Positions 16,311 to 24,923 of a DNA stretch of 64,000 nucleotides are shown one piece after another. The notes under the pieces are model-generated. The model had not been told where the DNA came from. It saw only the letters and a list, made by a program, of their open reading frames with translations, and searched no databases. Each line of letters begins with the position of its first letter. Positions within the stretch are counted from its first letter, which is position 1. The position numbers were made by a program, and so were the translations under genes. This DNA comes from Veillonellaceae bacterium (lineage in GTDB: Bacteria; Bacillota; Negativicutes; Veillonellales; Veillonellaceae): assembly GCA_900766245.1 (NCBI GenBank), contig CAAFUR010000006.1, positions 1 to 64,000 of the forward strand, in the 5' to 3' direction.

Positions 16311-17867
16311 ATGAGTGTTTTAACTGTAACCAATGTAACCCATGGATTTGGGGCAAGACAAATATTAGATGATGCATCCTTCCGCTTGCTGAAAGGAGAA
16401 CACGTGGGCCTAATCGGCGCCAACGGGGAAGGGAAGTCCACCTTTTTAAATATCATTACGGGCCATTTGATGCCTGATGAAGGCAAGGTGGAATGGTCCA
16501 ACCAAGTGACGGTAGGCTATTTAGATCAGCACAGTGTGTTAGAGAAAGGGATGACCATTCGTGATGTATTACGAGGGGCCTTTGATTCTCTCTATGGTAT
16601 TGAACAACAATTACAAGATGCCTATCTAGAAATGGGTGATTGTTCTGATGACAGAATGAATGAGCTCATGGAGCTTACTGGCGAATGGCAAGAGATGTTA
16701 GAGCAACGTGGTTTCTATGAAATCGATGCGACCATTGAACGAACTGCCCAAGGTTTAGGCTTGATGGATATCGGTCTTGACCGTGACGTCATGGATTTGA
16801 GCGGCGGCCAACGGACGAAGGTATTGCTCACAAAGTTGTTATTGGAGCAACCGACCATCTTGTTATTGGACGAACCGACAAACTATTTAGACGTAGACCA
16901 TATTAAATGGTTGCAAAATTATTTGCAAAACTATGAAAATGCCTTTATCTTGATCTCTCACGATGTGGAGTTCTTAAATTCCGTTGTCAACGTGATTTAC
17001 CATATTGAACAAGCACAGCTTACAAGATATACTGGTGATTATTACCAATTCTTAGCGGCGTATGAAGTGAAAAAGCAACAAGCTTTGCGTGCTTACGAGC
17101 GTCAACAACAAGAAGTGGCAGATATGAAGGATTTCATTCAGCGCAACAAAGCTCGTGTGGCTACCCGTGGTATGGCGAACTCCAGAGCGAAGCGGTTAGA
17201 AAAAATGGAAATTCTAGAGAAACCGCAAGAAAAGATAAAACCATCCTTTGGATTTAAAGAGGGGCGTACGCCGAGTCGTTTTATTGTGGATGCGAAAGAC
17301 CTTGTCTTAGGCTATGAGGAACCATTGACACGTCCTGTAGAAGTGGTGATCGAACGAGGTAAGAAAATCGCTATCCAAGGAGTGAATGGTTTGGGGAAAA
17401 CGACCTTATTAAAAACTTTGTTAGGCATGATTCCAGCTCTATCTGGACAGATAGAAAAAGGGGAGTTCTTACAAATTGGCTATTTTGCTCAAGAAGACAG
17501 CCGAGATAATTCAAAAACTGCGTTGGATTACATTTGGGATGCCTACCCGTCCTTGACTAATTCCGAGGTGCGTGCAGCCCTCGCTCGTTGTGGACTTACC
17601 AATGAGCATATTACGAGTCAAATGCGGGTCTTGTCCGGTGGTGAAAATGCCAAAGTTCGTCTTTGTAAATTGATGCAAGAGTCTTATAATGTTCTTGTAT
17701 TAGATGAACCGACGAACCATTTAGATGTGGATGCGAAGGCAGAATTGGCGCGGGCATTGCAGGCTTTTAAAGGAACAATCGTCCTCGTCTGCCATGAACC
17801 GGAATTTTACGAATCTTGGGTGACTGATATTTGGACCATCGAAGATTGGACGACAAAGATTATTTAG
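16311..17867 (+). CDS. ABC-F family ATPase
   Basis: 518 residues with two ABC domains in one chain and no membrane segments. Walker A motifs GANGEGKST (about 36-44) and GVNGLGKTT (about 357-365); signatures LSGGQ (about 162) and LSGGEN (about 440); Walker B LLLDEPTNYLD and LVLDEPTNHLD. The inter-domain linker is basic and helical (about 245-300). ABC-F proteins act on the ribosome as translation factors or antibiotic-protection proteins; the subtype cannot be assigned here. The second of two nearby ATGs was chosen because ggag lies 7 nt upstream of it; the first ATG would leave 1 nt. Upstream TATAAT at 16271. Confidence 0.92.
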   Translation: MSVLTVTNVTHGFGARQILDDASFRLLKGEHVGLIGANGEGKSTFLNIITGHLMPDEGKVEWSNQVTVGYLDQHSVLEKGMTIRDVLRGAFDSLYGIEQQLQDAYLEMGDCSDDRMNELMELTGEWQEMLEQRGFYEIDATIERTAQGLGLMDIGLDRDVMDLSGGQRTKVLLTKLLLEQPTILLLDEPTNYLDVDHIKWLQNYLQNYENAFILISHDVEFLNSVVNVIYHIEQAQLTRYTGDYYQFLAAYEVKKQQALRAYERQQQEVADMKDFIQRNKARVATRGMANSRAKRLEKMEILEKPQEKIKPSFGFKEGRTPSRFIVDAKDLVLGYEEPLTRPVEVVIERGKKIAIQGVNGLGKTTLLKTLLGMIPALSGQIEKGEFLQIGYFAQEDSRDNSKTALDYIWDAYPSLTNSEVRAALARCGLTNEHITSQMRVLSGGENAKVRLCKLMQESYNVLVLDEPTNHLDVDAKAELARALQAFKGTIVLVCHEPEFYESWVTDIWTIEDWTTKII

Positions 17868-17876
17868 GAGATGATT

Positions 17877-18443
17877 ATGAAAGAACAAGCTCTAGACGGT
17901 GTGCGCCAATTATTAGAAGGTCTGGGTATCGATCTTGAAGCACAGGGAATGACAGATACGCCGAAGCGTGTGGCCACGTTATTTGAAAGCTTGTTTTCTG
18001 GACGTGATAGCACGGGTAAAGAGGCGCTCGGCGATGTATACCCGACGGAACATACGGGTCTAGTATCGGTGAATCACATTCCGTTTTATTCCATATGCGA
18101 ACATCATTTGATGCCCTTCTATGGAAAGGTGCACATTGTGTATCAACCACGGGATGGGAAAGTATTTGGTTTAGGCCGTTTGAAAGCATTGATAGATGTC
18201 TTTGCGAAACGACCGCAATTACAAGAGCGATTCACCCATGATATTGCTACATCTTTAGTGGAAGATGGCGATGTGTTGGGTGCTATGGTGATGGTAGAAG
18301 CCACTCATTTATGTATGCTTATGAAAGGCGAAGTAGCACAAGAAACGGTGGCGAAAACCATAGTAGCTACAGGTATTTTGGAGCCTATGGGGGTATTACG
18401 AGAGGAAGCGTTGGTGTTATTAGGAGGTAACGATCATGTTTAA
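17877..18443 (+). CDS. folE: GTP cyclohydrolase I
   Basis: 188 residues. Catalyses the first step of folate synthesis, GTP to dihydroneopterin triphosphate plus formate. Zinc and active-site motif CEHHLMPFYGKVHIVY (about 73-88), GRLKALIDVFAKRPQLQE, and ATHLCMLMKG near the end (second Zn Cys/His region). The start 17877 (MKEQ) was preferred to 17871 because taggag ends directly before 17871, leaving no spacing. First gene of a compact fol operon, 9 nt after the ABC-F stop; its end overlaps folP by 8 nt. Confidence 0.95.
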   Translation: MKEQALDGVRQLLEGLGIDLEAQGMTDTPKRVATLFESLFSGRDSTGKEALGDVYPTEHTGLVSVNHIPFYSICEHHLMPFYGKVHIVYQPRDGKVFGLGRLKALIDVFAKRPQLQERFTHDIATSLVEDGDVLGAMVMVEATHLCMLMKGEVAQETVAKTIVATGILEPMGVLREEALVLLGGNDHV

Positions 18444-19269
18444 GTACCGTAAGTATAATTGGCAAGATGGTAAACAATTGGAACTAAAAGATCGCACATT
18501 AATTATGGGGATTTTAAATGGCACTCCTGATTCCTTTTCAGATGGAGGACGCTACAATACATCTGACACAGCCGTAGCTCACGCAAAACAAATGATTGAG
18601 CAAGGCGCAGATATTATCGATGTAGGCGTAGAATCTACCCGTCCAGGGCATACACAAATTTCTGTAGCTGACGAAATCGAACGGATGAAAGAAATTTTGC
18701 TGCCTGTATTAGAGGTCTCTACGGTACCTATATCTGTAGATACATACAGGGCTGAAACGGCTGAGTTTGCCTTATCCCATGGGGCGCATATTTTGAATGA
18801 TATTTGGGGCTTAAAATACGATAAAGATATGGCAGCAGTAGCGGCGAAATACGATGTGCCTGTGATTATTATGCACAATCAGAATCATACGAATTATGAT
18901 GATATCATCGATGATATGAAAGCATTCTTTTTCTCCTCCGTAGATTTAGCTTTAAAAGAAGGGGTAAAACCGCAGAATATTTGGCTCGACCCGGGTATTG
19001 GTTTTGGTAAAGATTATGCCCAAAACGTGGAAGTCATCCAACGCTTAGGGGAAATTACAGTCTATGAATATCCTGTACTATTAGCGCCGAGTCGTAAGCG
19101 TTTTATTGGTACCATATTAAATGAATTACCAGCGGAAGAACGTGATGAAGGAACGGTAGCAACTTGTATTACAGGTATGATTCAAGGCGTGGATATGGTG
19201 CGTGTACATAATGTAGAAATGCATAAACGGGCTATCACGGTGGCAGATGTACTATTACGAGGTGAGTAA
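18436..19269 (+). CDS. folP: Dihydropteroate synthase
   Basis: 277 residues, TIM barrel. Joins p-aminobenzoate to dihydropterin pyrophosphate; target of sulfonamides. Motifs: NGTPDSFSDGG (about 28-38, usually N-V/I/L-T-P), DVGVESTRPG, SVDTYRAE, LNDIWGL, DPGIGFGK and APSRKRFIG with the Lys/Arg that hold substrate. Overlaps folE by 8 nt and folB by 1 nt, so translation is coupled. Confidence 0.95.
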   Translation: MFKYRKYNWQDGKQLELKDRTLIMGILNGTPDSFSDGGRYNTSDTAVAHAKQMIEQGADIIDVGVESTRPGHTQISVADEIERMKEILLPVLEVSTVPISVDTYRAETAEFALSHGAHILNDIWGLKYDKDMAAVAAKYDVPVIIMHNQNHTNYDDIIDDMKAFFFSSVDLALKEGVKPQNIWLDPGIGFGKDYAQNVEVIQRLGEITVYEYPVLLAPSRKRFIGTILNELPAEERDEGTVATCITGMIQGVDMVRVHNVEMHKRAITVADVLLRGE

Positions 19270-19631
19270 TGGACAGAATTAACTTGCGGAATATGGCATT
19301 CTATGGATACCATGGCAATTTAGCTAGTGAAAATGAATTAGGTCAACGGTTTTTTGTAGATATTTCTATTGGCACAGATTTGACGAAACCAGGACAATCT
19401 GACAGCATTGAAGATTCTATTAATTATGCAGATGTATACGAACGGACAAAAGCCATCGTGGAAGGGCCCCCACAACGACTGATTGAAAGGGTAGGAACAC
19501 TCATTGCAGATGATTTGTGGAATACGTATAAAGGAATTGTGGGACTTTCAGTGACGGTGCGTAAACCAGAGGCGCCTATCCCAGGTGTGTTAGACTATGT
19601 AGAAGTTGTAATTACACGAGGTCAACTATAA
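19269..19631 (+). CDS. folB: Dihydroneopterin aldolase
   Basis: 120 residues. Cleaves dihydroneopterin to hydroxymethyl-dihydropterin and glycolaldehyde. AFYGYHG near the N-terminus, FFVDI, INYADVY with the conserved Tyr, LIERVGTLIAD with the pterin-anchoring Glu, VTVRKPEAPIPG with the catalytic Lys. Overlaps folP stop and folK start by 1 nt each. Confidence 0.94.
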   Translation: MDRINLRNMAFYGYHGNLASENELGQRFFVDISIGTDLTKPGQSDSIEDSINYADVYERTKAIVEGPPQRLIERVGTLIADDLWNTYKGIVGLSVTVRKPEAPIPGVLDYVEVVITRGQL

Positions 19632-20110
19632 TGTATACCTATTATATGGGCATCGGATCTAATCTCGGCGATCGAGAAGAGTATTTGGCGTTCGCAGTAG
19701 ACCAATTATGTGGTGTACAGGGCGTGACTAATGTAGAGCACTCTAGTTGGATAGAGACACCGCCATGGGGTCCTGTGGAACAAGGTCCATTTTTAAACGG
19801 CATATTGAAAGTCCAATCCAGTCTAGAACCGCTGATTATGTTAGAAACCATATTGCATATTGAACGGTTGGCAGGTAGACAGCGAGATATTCATTGGGGA
19901 CCTAGAACGCTAGATTTAGATATTGTATGGATAGAAGATGAAGCGGGTCAATGTGTTGAAGTACATACCCAAAATTTAGTGGTACCTCATCCGTACTTTT
20001 GGGAACGCCAATTTGTGTTGGAGCCCTTACAAGAGGTGTATCCTACGTTCAACTATGAAGGCGTTTCTATTGCTAGTCGCCTAGACATGTTACGAGTATT
20101 AGAATCTTAA
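19631..20110 (+). CDS. folK: 2-amino-4-hydroxy-6-hydroxymethyldihydropteridine pyrophosphokinase
   Basis: 159 residues. Transfers pyrophosphate from ATP to hydroxymethyl-dihydropterin, producing the DHPS substrate. GIGSNLGDR at residues 7-15, SSWIETPPWG, FLNG, and the Mg-binding WGPRTLDLDIVW (about 96-107), then VPHPYFWERQFVLEPL. Last gene of folE-P-B-K; no folA or folC in the window. Confidence 0.95.
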   Translation: MYTYYMGIGSNLGDREEYLAFAVDQLCGVQGVTNVEHSSWIETPPWGPVEQGPFLNGILKVQSSLEPLIMLETILHIERLAGRQRDIHWGPRTLDLDIVWIEDEAGQCVEVHTQNLVVPHPYFWERQFVLEPLQEVYPTFNYEGVSIASRLDMLRVLES

Positions 20111-20214
20111 AATCTTAAAGCATTTACACATGCCCTATGCAATGGATGACTGCTGTTGACAATGGAATAACAGTTTCTTTGCAAAAGGATATGAATCAAT
20201 AAGGAGCATACTAT

Positions 20215-21159
20215 ATGGGTTCTTTTTTTAGAAAAGGATGGATAAAATTTATCCTTCTCATGTTTATATTTACGGCTATTACATCACCTATCGTGGTGTT
20301 ATTTGGGCCTTTTGATAACATTAAACGTACTGTAGTAGGCGCTATTTTACGGTCTCGACATCCACATTATATTACGTGGCTCTATACGCCTGAAGAAATA
20401 CAAAAAATTGTGGGTACAGTTGGGACTGGTGAAAACCAAGAATTATTTAAGTTTGATGTAAAAGAAGATACTACATTGAATTTGCGTAAAATTGAGTCTA
20501 ATCGGTATACGGGATATTTACTAGAAATTCCCGATCCTCGCCGTATTCAAGTGGCTACAGCGCCACAGCTGAATGAAAAAGGGGAAACCACTAGTAATAT
20601 TGCGCGCCTTAACGGAGCAGTAGCGGCTATCAATGGCGGTGGTTTCCACGATCCCAATGGAACGGGCACAGGTCGTTCTCCTTATGGATTTATTTTGCAT
20701 GATGGTGAATATATCATTGGTAAAGACGTAGGACCTGATGAAGATGTAGATTTTATCGGATTTACAAAATCTGGTAACTTAATTGCTGGTACTTATAACA
20801 AACGGGAATTAAAAGAAATGGGTGCCAAAGAAGGCTTAACCTTTGGGCCACCTCTTATCGTGAATGGCAAAAAGATGATCACCGATGGTGATGGTGGTTG
20901 GGGGATTGGTCCTAGAACTGCCATTGCACAAAAGAAAGATGGTACGGTCCTATTCTTAGTCATCGATGGTCGTCAAGCCTATTCTGCTGGGGCTACTTTG
21001 CGTGATGTGCAAGATATTCTATTCCAAGAAGGAGCTGTTATTGCAGCTAACCTAGATGGTGGTTCAAGTACAACTTTGTACTACAATGGTAAAACTGTGA
21101 ATAAGCCTGCAGATTTGTTAGGGGAACGTATGATTCCTACTGTATTTATCGTAAAATAG
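20215..21159 (+). CDS. Membrane-anchored phosphodiester glycosidase family protein (NAGPA/DUF2233)
   Basis: 314 residues. One N-terminal membrane anchor (about 9-30, FILLMFIFTAITSPIVVLF), then an extracytoplasmic domain of the phosphodiester glycosidase (NAGPA) type: AAINGGGFHDPNGTG (about 139), GPPLIVNGKKM, GPRTAIAQKKDGTVLFLVIDGR and the diagnostic NLDGGSSTTLYYNG near the C-terminus. Relatives remove sugar phosphodiester caps or trim cell-surface polysaccharide; the substrate is unknown. Strong aaggag site. Precedes another exported protein by 8 nt. Confidence 0.87.
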   Translation: MGSFFRKGWIKFILLMFIFTAITSPIVVLFGPFDNIKRTVVGAILRSRHPHYITWLYTPEEIQKIVGTVGTGENQELFKFDVKEDTTLNLRKIESNRYTGYLLEIPDPRRIQVATAPQLNEKGETTSNIARLNGAVAAINGGGFHDPNGTGTGRSPYGFILHDGEYIIGKDVGPDEDVDFIGFTKSGNLIAGTYNKRELKEMGAKEGLTFGPPLIVNGKKMITDGDGGWGIGPRTAIAQKKDGTVLFLVIDGRQAYSAGATLRDVQDILFQEGAVIAANLDGGSSTTLYYNGKTVNKPADLLGERMIPTVFIVK

Positions 21160-21167
21160 GAGAGTCT

Positions 21168-22070
21168 ATGAATACCTTTGGAAAAGTAACCACAGCCTTT
21201 TTGCTGGGCTTAGTATTACAAGGTGGGGTCTATTATTATTTAGACCAAGTATACTTAGCGCCTACCACGAACTTTCAGGTCACCAATGGGGAAGAAGTAG
21301 ATAAGAACTTTCCTGATGTAAAAGAAGGGACTCGTTATTATTCCCACGACCATAAATACATGGCAGTGGTGGAACAGAATCGGGTAGATATTTACACGGC
21401 TGGCAAAGAAGCACCAGTGACGCTAGATTTAAAAGAACGAGAAGTATCTTATTTTGAATGGATGTCAGATCGTAACTTAGCTATTGTTGGTTTATTTGGT
21501 GGTAAACATAATGATGTGGTGTTAGCACGCATTGATCCAGAAGCACCAGATCATGAAATTGATACCACCATTAATTCGGTGCCAAATGGTGCACGGATTA
21601 CGGATGTAGCATATTCCGCTGCAACGAATGTGGTGTATATGAAAGTCCGTGTAGGTGATGGGGCTTACCGTGTGTATCGTACGGATGCGAACTATGATAC
21701 TCGTCGTGTGTACATGCAAGCCTCCGATATTGGCCGTATCGGTATGTTCTATAATGAAGATCGATTCTTTTACGATAATGCGCGCACTGGTGATGTATTC
21801 ATGTTCAATGGTACAGAAGGTGGTTGGCGTGCCATTAATCCTCCTGGTAAATTCCGCCTCATTGGTGTGACGCAAGGTCAACTAATTTATATTGTAAAAG
21901 TGGATGACAAAAATCGTGCCCTAGAGGCCTATGAGGGTAAATTAGGAGTAGGATTTAATAAAATTTATACCTACGATAACCCAACAGAATTAACGGAAAT
22001 TACAGTGGATTCTATTCTAAAAGATAAGGAATCTGCTAAAGACAGTGCTTCTACAGAGAAAAAGAAGTAA
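21168..22070 (+). CDS. Exported or membrane-anchored protein of unknown function
   Basis: 300 residues. N-terminal hydrophobic segment (about 8-28) acts as signal or anchor, followed by a strand-rich body with repeated hydrophobic/aromatic strands (YMAVVEQNRVDIYTAG, NLAIVGLFGG, YRVYRTDANYD) that could form a beta-propeller-like fold, and a Lys/Ser-rich tail. No family recognised. The 8-nt gap to the phosphodiester glycosidase gene suggests a common envelope role. Confidence 0.8.
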   Translation: MNTFGKVTTAFLLGLVLQGGVYYYLDQVYLAPTTNFQVTNGEEVDKNFPDVKEGTRYYSHDHKYMAVVEQNRVDIYTAGKEAPVTLDLKEREVSYFEWMSDRNLAIVGLFGGKHNDVVLARIDPEAPDHEIDTTINSVPNGARITDVAYSAATNVVYMKVRVGDGAYRVYRTDANYDTRRVYMQASDIGRIGMFYNEDRFFYDNARTGDVFMFNGTEGGWRAINPPGKFRLIGVTQGQLIYIVKVDDKNRALEAYEGKLGVGFNKIYTYDNPTELTEITVDSILKDKESAKDSASTEKKK

Positions 22071-22189
22071 AAAAGTAAGAATATTTTATAACTTGCAGTA
22101 ATAAAATTCACTGTATTTTGTAAAAAGCTATAACAATTAGTCATAATAGAAACGAAAATGTGGAAGATATGGAGAGGAGGAACTGTAAA

Positions 22190-22510
22190 ATGGCAAAATT
22201 TAAAATCCAAAAAGGATTAAGTGATGCAGATATGATGAAAGGCTTTGTTGAAACGGAAACGTTTGAGACTGCCCTATTGAAAGATGATGCCAAAGCTGGT
22301 AACAAACCAGTAACAAAAATAGCACATCAAAAAACGGAAGATGATTTCTACCAAGAGTTTTTAACGGAGCGGATAAAAACAGAAATCGGCAAGTTATTGT
22401 TAGCTATAAAAATGGATTATTTTAAAGAAGATGTAAAAGATTTCTCCATCCAAGTCAAACGAAATGGAAACAATATTTTGCTAGAAACGGCACCAAAAAA
22501 AGTAAAATAA
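22190..22510 (+). CDS. Small hypothetical protein (106 aa)
   Basis: Begins MAKFKIQKGLSDADM; start fixed by gagaggagg 9 nt upstream, not by the upstream in-frame ATG. Charged and soluble, with a helix-rich middle (DDFYQEFLTERIKTEIGKLLLAIK) and a short strand pair at the end (FSIQVKRNGNNILLETA). No family recognised. Confidence 0.7.
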   Translation: MAKFKIQKGLSDADMMKGFVETETFETALLKDDAKAGNKPVTKIAHQKTEDDFYQEFLTERIKTEIGKLLLAIKMDYFKEDVKDFSIQVKRNGNNILLETAPKKVK

Positions 22511-22520
22511 AAATAACTGG

Positions 22521-22549
22521 TTGACAATAAATATCGAAAAGTATCTAAT
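22521..22549 (+). promoter_or_regulatory. Upstream promoter P1 of carboxyltransferase gene
   Basis: TTGACA (22521-22526), 17-bp spacer, TCTAAT (22544-22549). Confidence 0.6.
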
Positions 22550-22625
22550 AAAATCCCTCTATATTAGTATAAAAACATGGAACTACATCGATAAAATTCA
22601 TATGACTAAAAAGCATGTACTTTGG

Positions 22626-22654
22626 TTGACAAATGTCACGTTTAGTAGTCTAAT
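22626..22654 (+). promoter_or_regulatory. Downstream promoter P2 of carboxyltransferase gene
   Basis: TTGACA (22626-22631), 17-bp spacer, TCTAAT (22649-22654): the same hexamers and spacing as P1, 105 bp away and likewise preceded by TGG. Two matched promoters suit a highly expressed central-metabolism gene. Confidence 0.65.
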
Positions 22655-22706
22655 ATAGTTATGTACATTATACATGAGATAACTGTTACTCATGTATTTA
22701 ATAATT

Positions 22707-22744
22707 CCCCTTCTATCAGGTGGTAGAGTCTTGATAGGGAAGGG
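22707..22744 (+). other. Leader hairpin before carboxyltransferase gene
   Basis: cccttctatca pairs with tgatagggaaggg (two-base bulge), loop of about 13 nt, ending 12 nt before the aaggagaagg ribosome site. It may stabilise the transcript or modulate translation; no known riboswitch recognised. Confidence 0.4.
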
Positions 22745-22765
22745 TCAATGTGAAGGAGAAGGATT

Positions 22766-24172
22766 ATGAGTGCAAAAAGAGTAAGATTAGTAGAAACAGT
22801 TCTTCGTGATGGTCATCAATCTATTTTGGCTACACGTATGCGCATGAAACACATGCTTCCAGCATTACAACAATTGGACGAAATTGGTTATGATGCGTTG
22901 GAATGTTGGGGTGGTGCTACATTTGATAGCTGTATCCGTTTCTTGGACGAAAACCCATGGGAACGTCTTCGTACATTAAAAGCAAATTTGAAAAACACAC
23001 CATTGCAAATGTTGCTTCGTGGCCAAAACTTATTGGGCTACAAACATTATGCTGATGATGTAGTAGAAGCATTTGTTCGTAAAGCAAAAGAAAATGGTAT
23101 GGACCGCATCCGTATTTTCGACGCATTGAACGATCCTCGTAACATGCGTGCTGCTATCGAAGCAGGTAACAAAGCTGGTGTTCATGTACAAGGTACTATG
23201 GTTTACACAATCAGTCCTGTACACACTAACGAAAGCTTCGTAAAAGTAGCTAAAGAATTGAAAGAAATGGGTATCGATTCCCTTTGCATCAAAGATATGT
23301 CCGGCTTGTTAGCTCCATACGATGCAGAATCCTTAGTAAAAGATTTACGTAAAGAATTTGGTGAAAAATTCGATATCGACTTACACAGCCATTTCACTTG
23401 TGGTTTAGCATCTGCTACATATTTAAAAGCAGTAGAAGCTGGTGTTGACATCATCGACACTGCATTGAGCCCATTCGGTCATGCAACTAGCCAACCTGCT
23501 ACTGAATCTATCGTAGAAATCTTCAAAAACACTCCATATGACACTGGTTTAGATCTTGCTAAAATGCGTGAATTAGCTACATACTTCCGTGGCGTTCGTA
23601 AAGAAATCGCTGATGAATTCGGCTTGACTCCAGCTCATGAAGTATTGCCAGAAGTTCGTCATTACCAAATCCCTGGCGGTATGTTGTCCAATACTCAAAA
23701 CCAATTGAAAGAAATGGGTATGGCTGATAAATTCTTCGACGTAATGGATGAAATGCCTCGCGTTCGTGAAGATCTTGGCTTCCCTCCATTGGTAACTCCA
23801 ACATCCCAAATCGTTGGTACAATGGCTATGATGAACGTGTTGTTCCAATCCCAAGGATTGCCTCGTTACAACACTACACCAGCTGAAGTAAAAGATCTAG
23901 TTCGTGGTAAATATGGTCAACTTCCAGCAGCTGTAAAACCAGAAATTAAAGAATTAATCATTGGTGATGAAACTCCTATCACTCATCGTCCAGCTGATGA
24001 CGTAGCTCCAGAAATGGAAAAAATGCGTGCTGATCTTGAAGCTAAAGGCTTCTCTGGCGTAACAGAAGAAGACGTATTAACATACGCTATGTTCCCAGAA
24101 GTAGCACTTCAATACTTCGAAAAACATGCAACACCTGTAACTCAAAAAGTATTGAACTACAAAGGTGAATAG
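22766..24172 (+). CDS. Biotin-dependent-type carboxyltransferase subunit (OadA / PycB / transcarboxylase 5S family)
   Basis: 468 residues. HMGL-like TIM barrel followed by the conserved PYC_OADA region; no C-terminal biotinyl domain, so the biotin carrier must be a separate protein. Metal and lysine motifs: ETVLRDGHQS (Asp about 17), ECWGGATFD, RIFDALND, CIKDMSG with the carboxylated Lys, and DLHSHFT (His pair). It would move CO2 between carboxybiotin and pyruvate/oxaloacetate, as in propionate-forming lactate fermentation. Oxaloacetate decarboxylase alpha, pyruvate carboxylase B and transcarboxylase 5S cannot be separated by eye. Stands alone; the other subunits are not in the window. Confidence 0.88.
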   Translation: MSAKRVRLVETVLRDGHQSILATRMRMKHMLPALQQLDEIGYDALECWGGATFDSCIRFLDENPWERLRTLKANLKNTPLQMLLRGQNLLGYKHYADDVVEAFVRKAKENGMDRIRIFDALNDPRNMRAAIEAGNKAGVHVQGTMVYTISPVHTNESFVKVAKELKEMGIDSLCIKDMSGLLAPYDAESLVKDLRKEFGEKFDIDLHSHFTCGLASATYLKAVEAGVDIIDTALSPFGHATSQPATESIVEIFKNTPYDTGLDLAKMRELATYFRGVRKEIADEFGLTPAHEVLPEVRHYQIPGGMLSNTQNQLKEMGMADKFFDVMDEMPRVREDLGFPPLVTPTSQIVGTMAMMNVLFQSQGLPRYNTTPAEVKDLVRGKYGQLPAAVKPEIKELIIGDETPITHRPADDVAPEMEKMRADLEAKGFSGVTEEDVLTYAMFPEVALQYFEKHATPVTQKVLNYKGE

Positions 24173-24194
24173 TTAATCCTTACATTCACATATA

Positions 24195-24232
24195 AAAAGC
24201 GACCTCTTTATGGGGTCGCTTTTTATTGTATT
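24195..24232 (+). terminator. Terminator of carboxyltransferase gene
   Basis: aaaagcgacctc pairs with ggggtcgctttt around a short loop, followed by a T-rich run (ttttattg). Confidence 0.9.
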
Positions 24233-24395
24233 TACCTCATAATTATGTGGTTAGTTATGGCTCTTTGTCAAAAGATTGGAATTTGTCTACCAACTTATTT
24301 TCTCCTATAACCCCATTTTGGCCTATAATCTAGAGATTACTCTTGTATGAGTAGCGGCAACATGTAGTATGGAGACTTAATTATTGTGAATGAAG

Positions 24396-24426
24396 TTTAC
24401 ACGGAGCTGTGGAGATATGCTATAAT
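24396..24426 (+). promoter_or_regulatory. Extended -10 promoter of ftsB/divIC-like gene
   Basis: TGCTATAAT extended -10 (TATAAT at 24421-24426) with a poor -35 (TTTACA, 19-bp spacer). The rest of the 24173-24525 gap shows only the preceding terminator and AT-rich sequence. Confidence 0.5.
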
Positions 24427-24525
24427 ACAACTATATATAAAACTATACATTATCCTATACAAAAGATATAGGCAAAATAGGTAACATAGGTAACATCGAA
24501 TCAATAGAAATTGGGAGTGAAGACC

Positions 24526-24825
24526 ATGGAAAATGGTAATAGAAGGTCGAAACGTCCTGTTAGGGCAAAAGCAAGTGGTACATGGAAGAAGATACGCTAC
24601 GCTGTATTCGTCTTGTTTGCAATCGTATTAGTGCAGCAAGTGTATACGATTTATAGCTTGCACCAAGAAAAACAACAGTTGGAGCAACAATTACAGGAAT
24701 TAAAACAAGAAAATGAAAGTTTATCAGAGCAAAAGAAATTGTTAGAAGATGATAAACATATCGAAGGTGTAGCCCGGGAAGAATTGGGCCTAGTGAAACC
24801 TGGGGAAGTTCCCTATGTTCGATAA
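24526..24825 (+). CDS. FtsB/DivIC-family septum formation protein
   Basis: 99 residues, bitopic membrane protein: basic cytoplasmic N-terminus (NRRSKRPVRAK), one span (about 25-45, YAVFVLFAIVLVQQVYTIY), then an extracytoplasmic coiled coil (LHQEKQQLEQQLQELKQENESL) and the conserved EGVAREELGLVKPGE motif. Family members form a complex with FtsL and FtsQ/DivIB in the divisome. The ATG was chosen over an upstream in-frame TTG because gggag lies about 9 nt before it. Confidence 0.88.
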   Translation: MENGNRRSKRPVRAKASGTWKKIRYAVFVLFAIVLVQQVYTIYSLHQEKQQLEQQLQELKQENESLSEQKKLLEDDKHIEGVAREELGLVKPGEVPYVR

Positions 24826-24828
24826 GGG

Positions 24829-24857
24829 AAAGTGATACAAAGGTATCACTTTTTTTG
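24829..24857 (+). terminator. Terminator after ftsB/divIC-like gene
   Basis: aaagtgatac (24829-24838), AAAG loop, gtatcacttt (24843-24852), then a T run. Confidence 0.9.
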
Positions 24858-24923
24858 TGTATACTATGGATAAACTGTAAATATGGATGTAAATTGCAAG
24901 GGATAGAAGGTTGGGTAATACAA

